21,154 nt of DNA from assembly GCA_024642325.1 (NCBI GenBank), contig JAHEBI010000006.1, positions 1-21,154 on the forward strand, written 5' to 3'. The notes under the pieces were generated by a model. That model was not told the origin of the DNA. It saw only the letters and a program-made list of their open reading frames with translations, and ran no database searches. Below are positions 15,810 through 21,154 of the stretch, piece by piece. The stretch comes from Eudoraea sp. GTDB taxonomy: Bacteria; Bacteroidota; Bacteroidia; Flavobacteriales; Flavobacteriaceae. A program made the position numbers and the translations under genes. Position 1 is the first letter of the stretch. Every line of letters starts with the position of its first letter.

Positions 15810-16637
15810 CTAATATGTTAGTTGCCGGGAAACCTGTTCCAGTGCGTTTGAAATAAATTTTGGAAGTATGGTGGCATGAGTTTTCCTGATCTTGTCCGGA
15901 TCCTCCATATGTGCCATCATATCATCGTATTTTTGTTCACCGAAATTTTTTATTACAATTTGCCTGTTCTTCTCCCTGGAAAAATGAATTTTCATGCCAA
16001 CAGGTTCAGCTTCCGGATGAAATTGTGTTCCCACGAATTCTTTTGAAAATCGAACAGCCATAATCGCGCGTTCAAGTTCCACATGTGTTCGTATTTTTTC
16101 AAGGCTAAGGATCGTTGCGCCATGCTCCTTAAAGACTTTCAGCCTGGGCTGCACTAATTGCCAGTCGCGGGAATCAACCGCATAAAAAGGATCGTCCAGG
16201 CCTGCGAGCAAAGGATCTGTAATCCCTGCCTTTGTCTTGTGCACGGGAAGGATTCCGAAGGAGGTGCTTTTTCTTAATTTAATTGTACCCAATTCAAAAT
16301 AATTGCAAACCAGTTGAAAAGAATAGCAGATAAAGAAAAAATATTTTTTCTGATGGGCTGAGGTCTTATTAAAATCCCAAATATTCTGAACCAGTTTCAG
16401 ATAAGGCTCTCGCCATGGTCCTTCCACCAGGGGGCTTCCGGGTCCGCCACTTGAAATATAGATATCAAAAGAAGTATCTGGCAGTTCGTTTTTACCGCGA
16501 ACATCAAAGACTTCGTAGTCACTAATTTTTGCAAAGGACTTCACAATTTCGACAATAAGGCCCAGCCCCTGGTTGGGGGTATTTGCATTCATGTCTAAAA
16601 CTGCTATTCTTCCCCTGGATTTCTCCATTTTGCACAT
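15810..16637 (-). CDS. Class I glutamine amidotransferase-like protein
   Basis: 275-aa single-domain protein of the type 1 glutamine amidotransferase (GMP-synthase-like) fold, which hydrolyses glutamine or related gamma-glutamyl amides. The triad appears intact: Cys104, His207 and Glu209 (GTQFHPEAEP). The oxyanion loop SGGPGSP (63-69) is also present. The nucleophile elbow, normally G-x-C-x-G, is here F-I-C-Y-S, so both glycines are replaced. An extra C-terminal tail (about 225-275, basic and helical) is unusual for a bare amidotransferase. It starts 4 bases after the YbdK-type ligase gene; ATG at 16628 is an alternative start. It may supply ammonia to a neighbouring ligase or act as a gamma-glutamyl hydrolase. 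Confidence 0.85.
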   Translation of the reverse strand: MCKMEKSRGRIAVLDMNANTPNQGLGLIVEIVKSFAKISDYEVFDVRGKNELPDTSFDIYISSGGPGSPLVEGPWREPYLKLVQNIWDFNKTSAHQKKYFFFICYSFQLVCNYFELGTIKLRKSTSFGILPVHKTKAGITDPLLAGLDDPFYAVDSRDWQLVQPRLKVFKEHGATILSLEKIRTHVELERAIMAVRFSKEFVGTQFHPEAEPVGMKIHFSREKNRQIVIKNFGEQKYDDMMAHMEDPDKIRKTHATILPKFISNALEQVSRQLTY

Positions 16638-16641
16638 TTTA

Positions 16642-17736
16642 TTAAGTCCCGAGTATAGTCTGTTCGGTTATATAGTCCACCACTTTCTTAAGATCCCTGG
16701 TCTCTTCATATACGGCTAATTGCCTGTCTGCCCCGGTTCCCCTTTTCATCATTTCCCTGACAAATTCTACTTCTTTCCGCGATCCAAGATCGTCTACTAC
16801 ATCGTCTATAAATTCCAATAATTCTTCCATGATCACCCTTGTATCCACTTCACATTCCTTTCCGAAGTCGATCATCTTTCCGTCCAGTCCATAACGGCCG
16901 GCGCGCCATTTGTTTTCGTTGATAAGTGCCCTGTGATAGAGTATGAAATTTAGATTTTGGGACTTTAGTTTATGCAACTTGGCCACCAGCGCCTGAATCA
17001 CTGCGGTAATGGCTATAGTCTCGTCTATGGTCAAAGGCACATCACAAATTCTAACCTCCAGGGTGGGAAAGAAAGGATGTATTCTTATATCCCACCAGAT
17101 CTTCTTGGGGTTGTCTATACATTTCGTTTTTACCAGTAAATTCACATAGCTTTCATACTCGCTTAAACTATTGAAGACCCCCGGAATGCCAGTTCTTGGA
17201 AACTTGTCGAACACCTTGGACCGATACGATTTGAAGCCAGTATTCCTACCTTCCCAAAAAGGGGAATTTGTTGAAAGGGCATATAAGTGTGGTAAAAAGT
17301 AACGCATGGAATTGGTCAAATGGAGGGCCAGGGACTTATCTGCGATACCCACATGTACATGCAGGCCAAAGATGAGGTTAGATCGGGCGGTATCCTGCAA
17401 TTCCATTACAATCTCATCATATCTTGGATTGGGTGTAATGTGCTGTTTCTCCCATTCGGAAAAAGGATGCGTTCCTGCGGCACCAATTTTAAAGCCCAGT
17501 CCGTTGGCGATCTCGGATATCGACCGTCGCAAATGAGTAATTTCAGCACGGGCTTCTTTAATATCTTTACAAATATTGGTCCCGACTTCAACCACTGCCT
17601 GATGCATTTCAGCCTTTACCTGCTCGCTAAGGTGCTTTTCAGCTTCCAGGACAATCTGCTGATCGTGGGAAATTAATTCCCTGCTTTCCGGATCTATTAC
17701 CTGATATTCTTCTTCAATCCCTAATGTAAATTCCAT
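16642..17736 (-). CDS. YbdK-type carboxylate-amine ligase (GCS2 family)
   Basis: 364-aa member of the glutamate-cysteine ligase family 2 (COG2170; YbdK). E. coli YbdK has weak gamma-glutamylcysteine synthetase activity; the true substrates of most members are unknown. Seen: the starting GIEEEYQ (6-12) with metal-binding Glu8 and Glu9, GLHVHVG (124-130), WEGRNTG (161-167), WWDIRIHP (214-221) with LEVRICD (226-232), and ENKWRAGRYGLDG (274-286). The length fits the family. It lies 49 bases downstream of a RimK-like ATP-grasp gene and 4 bases upstream of the amidotransferase-like gene, so it is probably the enzyme that makes the first gamma-glutamyl or carboxylate-amine bond in this pathway. That order is inference. 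Confidence 0.92.
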   Translation of the reverse strand: MEFTLGIEEEYQVIDPESRELISHDQQIVLEAEKHLSEQVKAEMHQAVVEVGTNICKDIKEARAEITHLRRSISEIANGLGFKIGAAGTHPFSEWEKQHITPNPRYDEIVMELQDTARSNLIFGLHVHVGIADKSLALHLTNSMRYFLPHLYALSTNSPFWEGRNTGFKSYRSKVFDKFPRTGIPGVFNSLSEYESYVNLLVKTKCIDNPKKIWWDIRIHPFFPTLEVRICDVPLTIDETIAITAVIQALVAKLHKLKSQNLNFILYHRALINENKWRAGRYGLDGKMIDFGKECEVDTRVIMEELLEFIDDVVDDLGSRKEVEFVREMMKRGTGADRQLAVYEETRDLKKVVDYITEQTILGT

Positions 17737-17785
17737 ATCCGTTTGGGTATTTCGTATTTATCGTATAATAATTGACAACGGCCAT

Positions 17786-18748
17786 TTACTTAAGAGGGGT
17801 TTTCTTTCCTGTGATCTGGTCTTTTACAAAAGTTCCCCAGGTAAGATTCATCTTGCCTTTTTTATAGGCCTGAGCCCTTTCAATAGCCATATTAGCAGCG
17901 TTCTCCACAATCCATTCGAAGTTGGCCTGTCCTACTGAATGAATATCCGCATCGGGTGCCGGGTTACAAAAATCGATAGCGTATGGAATCCCATCCCTAA
18001 CCGCAAATTCTACAGTGTTGAAGTCGTACCCAAGGGCTTTGCAAAGCCGGATACAATATTTTTTAACCTTGTCCAGAATTGCCGGATCTACGGCAGGCCC
18101 ATCAATAACATAACGCAAATGGTGAGGATTCCGTGGTTCATATTGCATGATGTGCACATTGTCTGTGCCCAATACATAACAGCGAAAATACTCCTGGAAT
18201 TGAATCTCTTCCTGAAGCATCATAACTAACTGGCCTGTTTCGGCATGTTTTGCCCAGAGATCTTCAGCGTCATTCACACGGTAAACACTTTTCCAGCCTC
18301 CGCCTGAATGTGGTTTCATATAAGCTGGAAAGCCTATAGTTTCGAACATTTCATCCCAATTCATGGGGAACTTCAGGTTTCGGAAGGAATTTTCATCCGT
18401 ATCGTCCGGGCGAAATGAAGATGGTAATATAAACGTCTTCGGAACCGGGACCCCTACTTTTACCGCCAGGGCATTGTTAAAGAATTTTTCATCAGCACTC
18501 CACCAAAAGGGATTATTGATCACGGCCGTTCCCGAAATAGCTGCATTTTTGAGATAGGCTCTGTAAAAGGGCACATCCTGGGAAATCCTGTCAATAATGA
18601 CAGCATAATCCGTGGGTTTAGCCTGTTCCACCATGTCTATACTTACCGCCTCGGCTTTGATATCCTTGATCCCTTTTTCATTTACCCTTTGTATGAATGC
18701 CTGTGGAAAGGAGTTTTCCTGACCGAATAAGATTCCTATTTTTTTCAT
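17786..18748 (-). CDS. RimK/D-Ala-ligase-like ATP-grasp protein
   Basis: 320-aa ATP-grasp enzyme, expected to ligate an amino acid to a carboxylate. It starts MKKIGILFGQE at 18748, directly on the first strand of the pre-ATP-grasp domain; an upstream ATG at 18829 would run into the preceding esterase gene and adds residues unlike the family, so it is rejected. Seen: VINNPFWWSADEKFF (77-90), the ATP-binding YMKPHSGGGW (143-152, Lys145), the LMLQEE-like hinge (177-181), and the metal-binding end NTVEFAVRDG...AIDFCNPAPD (Glu247, Asp259, Asn262). The glycine-rich loop and the Asp-x-x-Asn end fit RimK or D-Ala ligase-type folds. 17 bases follow the esterase stop. Substrates unknown. Confidence 0.87.
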   Translation of the reverse strand: MKKIGILFGQENSFPQAFIQRVNEKGIKDIKAEAVSIDMVEQAKPTDYAVIIDRISQDVPFYRAYLKNAAISGTAVINNPFWWSADEKFFNNALAVKVGVPVPKTFILPSSFRPDDTDENSFRNLKFPMNWDEMFETIGFPAYMKPHSGGGWKSVYRVNDAEDLWAKHAETGQLVMMLQEEIQFQEYFRCYVLGTDNVHIMQYEPRNPHHLRYVIDGPAVDPAILDKVKKYCIRLCKALGYDFNTVEFAVRDGIPYAIDFCNPAPDADIHSVGQANFEWIVENAANMAIERAQAYKKGKMNLTWGTFVKDQITGKKTPLK

Positions 18749-18765
18749 AATGCTGGTTTTAGATA

Positions 18766-19470
18766 CTATAATTTTGAAAGGTATTCTGGAAACATCTGCT
18801 TCCAGATAGGCCAGTCGTGTTCTGCCCATTTGCGCTCATCCCACCAAAACGGGATATTCTTTTCACCCAGGATATGTGCCAAACGCCTATTTGCATCCAG
18901 GCAAATATCCCACTCACCAACGCCAAGCACGATTTTCATATTCCAGAGATCCGGATGGTTGGACCCGGGAAGGAAATCTACAGGATTATTAAAAAACACA
19001 TTGTCGTCATAATAGCCGTCCATAAATGATTTTATATCGAAGGAGCCACTCATACTGAACATATGGCTTACCTTTTCGGGATGTTTAAAAGCGAAGTTTG
19101 CGGCCTGATACCCTCCGAAACTCGGCCCTGCCACAGCAACTTTGGGAATGCCTTTCTGGTGGCAAATGGCATTCACCACCTCATCAAGTATAAACTTATC
19201 GTACCACATATGGTTTTTAACGCGCTCCGCCGGGTGGATACCTTTGTTGTACCAGCTTAGTTCGTTGATACTGTCCGGGCAATAAATCTGTACGAGCCCT
19301 TGTTCCAAAAACCATCGGGCAGATTCTATGAGCCCAAAATCCTTGCACTCGTAATAACGTCCCGAAGTAGTTGGAAAGAGGATAACCGGATAGCCTGCGT
19401 GGCCAAATACCAGCATCTCAATATCCCTGCTTAAAGTAGGGGAATACCATTTAGAATACTCTTCTTTCAA
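18766..19470 (-). CDS. Alpha/beta-hydrolase esterase, TTG start
   Basis: 234-aa cytosolic esterase-family alpha/beta hydrolase. Seen: YSPTLSRDIEMLVFGHAG (9-26), the oxyanion-side LFPTTSGRYYE (31-41), the nucleophile elbow GPSFGGY with Ser117, a probable acid Asp188 (GEWDICLD) and His218 (AEHDWPIW). The start codon is TTG at 19470: an in-frame stop lies four codons upstream, and the next ATG would remove the conserved KWYSP segment. No Shine-Dalgarno is evident. It is the first gene of the minus ligase operon, followed after 17 bases by an ATP-grasp gene. It is not closely related to the esterase that opens the opposing operon. Confidence 0.87.
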   Translation of the reverse strand: MKEEYSKWYSPTLSRDIEMLVFGHAGYPVILFPTTSGRYYECKDFGLIESARWFLEQGLVQIYCPDSINELSWYNKGIHPAERVKNHMWYDKFILDEVVNAICHQKGIPKVAVAGPSFGGYQAANFAFKHPEKVSHMFSMSGSFDIKSFMDGYYDDNVFFNNPVDFLPGSNHPDLWNMKIVLGVGEWDICLDANRRLAHILGEKNIPFWWDERKWAEHDWPIWKQMFPEYLSKL

Positions 19471-19942
19471 TAGCTTGATTTAAAAAAAAATGTTAGAAAA
19501 GCCAAGATACTTTTTTTCCTTTAAAACTTAGTTTTTTGAGCCTTAAAAAGAGATTCTCCGGTACCGGGCTTAAGCGGGTGCAAAGTTAAGGGATAAAGGC
19601 ACTTCTATGGAACTACTTATCAAATATTTAAGAAGAATGTTCATGCTATAATTAAGACATCAAATAATTTTCCATTTAATCCTGTCAAAAACGCTCAAAT
19701 AGGAAATTTTGAATGAATTCATAATCCACACCACGCTTAATTTATAGGACACTGAGCTGGAAAAATACCATCAAAACAAATTGGGGTAGGGTATTTTCCG
19801 ACTTAGTTGTTATATAAACGGCGGCAGCCAAAAAAATAAACCCAAATCCTATAAACCCCAGGAATGCCTATGAACAAACTTTAAAGCGTAACCTCAAATG
19901 AGGGATTATTAAATTATTAGTAAATCTAAAAACAATTTAAAA
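19471..19942. other. Divergent intergenic region with palindromes (no gene seen)
   Basis: 472 bases between the minus ligase operon and the PepSY-like gene. No plausible coding region on either strand. Seen: palindrome CCGGTACCGG (19558-19567), directly abutting a second one, GCTTAAGC (19568-19575), about 90 bases upstream of the esterase start; and a 9-bp inverted repeat TTTATAGGA (19741-19749) / TCCTATAAA (19847-19855). It should carry promoters for both directions, but I found no good TAnnTTTG box. Confidence 0.55.
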
Positions 19943-20707
19943 ATGAAAACAATTAAAAATATCACAATTGTGCTATTGGCCGCAGGGTCAGTACTGTCCT
20001 GTTCCAAGAATGAAGATAACCCTGTAAATAACCTGCCGGAAGGCTTTGCCCTAAAGGCTGATGCCATGGTAAAGGTAGGTGATCTGCCTCAGGCCATATT
20101 AGATTATGTAACAGAGAATTATAAAGAGCTTACGATTGCCAAATCAGAGGAAGAGGATAATGGTAATTTTGAGATAAAGTTAAGCAACGGCATAGAACTT
20201 ATTTTTGATGCCTCAGGAAACTTTTTAGGGGTGGATGATGATGATGAAAACGGAAATTTTGACGACTCAGATATCCCTGTTGAAGAATTGTTGGCTGCCA
20301 TCACTATGTATGTGGATGAAAATTTTCCAGGGACCTCTATTAAAGAGGCATCTATGGAAAACAATGGCCATTACGAAATAACTCTTGGAGATAAGACGGT
20401 TTTAATTTTCGATGCCAATGGAGAATTTTTGGGTGTTGGTGTAGATGAGAATGACCAGGACGGAGATGGCGAATATGAATGGGGTGATGAGGACCACCAT
20501 GACGACGGGGATAGTATAGACCCATCCCAATTACCGGAGATGGCCCTAAAATACCTTGCTGACACCTACCCTGAACTTACCATTATACACGCTGAAATAG
20601 AATCTGAAGGGTTTTATGAAGTTACCATGAGTAATGGTCTGGAAGTTTATTTTGATGCCGAAGGCAATTTCGTTTCCACCGATGATGGTGAGCACCACGA
20701 AGATTAA
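19943..20707 (+). CDS. Lipoprotein with three PepSY-like repeats and acidic linkers
   Basis: 254-aa exported lipoprotein: leader with Cys20 after VLS, then three tandem PepSY-like (DUF2874-type) repeats at about 48-97, 111-165 and 197-244. Each has the order LP/IP-helix (AxxxYvxxnYP-like), a beta hairpin (FEIKLSNG / YEITLGDK / YEVTMSNG) and a closing IFDAxGNFLG-type strand. Between and after the repeats are highly acidic linkers (98-109, 167-192 and 246-254), rich in Asp/Glu with Gly and His, which may bind calcium or other cations. PepSY-like domains in Bacteroidota lipoproteins are of unknown function, though related folds inhibit enzymes. It is a single-gene unit ended by a strong terminator. 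Confidence 0.85.
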   Translation: MKTIKNITIVLLAAGSVLSCSKNEDNPVNNLPEGFALKADAMVKVGDLPQAILDYVTENYKELTIAKSEEEDNGNFEIKLSNGIELIFDASGNFLGVDDDDENGNFDDSDIPVEELLAAITMYVDENFPGTSIKEASMENNGHYEITLGDKTVLIFDANGEFLGVGVDENDQDGDGEYEWGDEDHHDDGDSIDPSQLPEMALKYLADTYPELTIIHAEIESEGFYEVTMSNGLEVYFDAEGNFVSTDDGEHHED

Positions 20708-20749
20708 AGAATAAGGCAAGGGAATCCTTTCCTTTTAAAACCTATATTC

Positions 20750-20795
20750 CCCCGACCCTACCGCATTCTTTGCGGACAAGGGTCGGGGTTTTTTT
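20750..20795 (+). terminator. Strong intrinsic terminator after the PepSY-like gene
   Basis: CCCCGACCCT (20750-20759) pairs perfectly with AGGGTCGGGG (20779-20788), and an inner CCGCA/TGCGG stem (20761-20765 with 20771-20775) extends the hairpin. Seven T residues follow at once. It lies about 40 bases after the stop codon of the PepSY-like gene. Confidence 0.93.
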
Positions 20796-20971
20796 ATTAG
20801 AACCACAATACTTTTAGAAGGTGCAGGGATATCAATAGCACTTAGTGAAAAAAATTCATACTCAAACGTTTCTCTTTCAGATTTCCTTTTCTTTAGTACC
20901 CTAAAAGGAAGCAACCAGAATCTGGCAAATGGGCTTGTCTGCTTCAGATATGTGGCTGCCCATTGAATTGG

Positions 20972-21154
20972 CTAGTCATTATTAATTTTATGGTATTTCT
21001 TCATTATCGCCAGAATCCTATCAATCGGAATAGATGTTTTGGTATGACCATTGCCCGTTGTTGTTTCTGCCGCAAATAAAGAGTTTAAAATAGCTTCTTC
21101 CGTTGCTTCTATAGTCGCTAAAAACAACGGGGTTATGGCGTCATTCCGCATTTC
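20972..21154 (-). CDS. P1-family peptidase (DmpA/S58), C-terminal fragment
   Basis: Sixty in-frame codons open to the right edge and a TAG stop at 20972; the 5' part lies outside the window. The peptide reads through NDAITPLFLATIEATEEAIL and SLFAAETTTGNGHTK, which is the conserved C-terminal helix and loop of P1-family aminopeptidases (DmpA, BapA; family S58), Ntn-type self-processing enzymes that release N-terminal L- or D-amino acids or beta-amino acids from small peptides and amides. The catalytic Ser would be upstream, beyond the edge. A hairpin (TTCCTTTT at 20883-20890 with AAAAGGAA at 20903-20910) lies downstream but has no T-run. Confidence 0.82.
   Translation of the reverse strand, partial: EMRNDAITPLFLATIEATEEAILNSLFAAETTTGNGHTKTSIPIDRILAIMKKYHKINND

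Noticed and set aside
18749..18829. Upstream start for the RimK-like ATP-grasp gene
   Set aside because: The extra 27 residues overlap the esterase C-terminus and do not resemble the family, which starts at the MKKIGILFG strand.
11205..19470. Cyanophycin or lasso/graspetide RiPP cluster
   Set aside because: No cyanophycin-synthetase architecture, no small precursor peptide gene between or beside the ligases, and no transporter or leader peptidase.

Overview
The window looks like chromosomal DNA of a marine-type flavobacterium (Bacteroidota, probably Flavobacteriaceae). The reasons are the AT-rich, tightly packed genes with weak Shine-Dalgarno sequences, several short lipoprotein signal peptides, the YtxH / holin-like / DUF6327 cassette, a DUF1080 lipoprotein and a repeated PepSY-like lipoprotein. 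I see no rRNA, tRNA, CRISPR array, insertion sequence, integrase or phage gene. Twenty-two genes can be supported; the last is cut by the right edge.

Left part (1-10.9 kb), mostly catabolic and envelope genes. A lipoprotein sorbosone/glucose-dehydrogenase-like beta-propeller is followed by a lipoprotein cytochrome c, probably its electron acceptor (+). Convergent to them are an SDR oxidoreductase, a D-2-hydroxyacid dehydrogenase and a DUF1080 (3-keto-glycoside hydrolase-like) lipoprotein (-). Then comes a tightly coupled three-gene envelope-stress cassette resembling E. coli yqjDEK (-), a DUF481-type outer-membrane protein (-), an aldo/keto reductase (+), a sterol-desaturase-family di-iron hydroxylase (-), an exported sugar-isomerase-like TIM barrel (+), a group III truncated haemoglobin (-) and a VOC/glyoxalase-fold protein (-).

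Centre-right (11.2-19.5 kb) holds the most interesting region: two operons that run towards each other and end 10 bases apart. The + operon encodes an alpha/beta-hydrolase esterase, an M17 leucyl-aminopeptidase-like enzyme and an ATP-grasp ligase. The - operon encodes an esterase of another type (TTG start), a RimK-like ATP-grasp ligase, a YbdK-type (GCS2) carboxylate-amine ligase, a class I glutamine amidotransferase with an altered nucleophile elbow, and a glutathionylspermidine-synthase-like ATP-grasp enzyme. Four amide-forming ligases, an amidotransferase fold, a peptidase and two hydrolases, all without visible signal peptides, suggest a cytoplasmic pathway that makes and trims an unknown small peptide or gamma-glutamyl-type metabolite. 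Such amidoligase neighbourhoods have been discussed in comparative genomics, but I know of no defined product for this arrangement.

Right end (19.5-21.15 kb). A 472-base intergenic stretch with two abutting palindromes precedes a lipoprotein of three PepSY-like repeats separated by very acidic linkers, closed by a textbook intrinsic terminator. The window ends in the C-terminal 60 codons of a P1-family (DmpA-like, S58) aminopeptidase on the minus strand.
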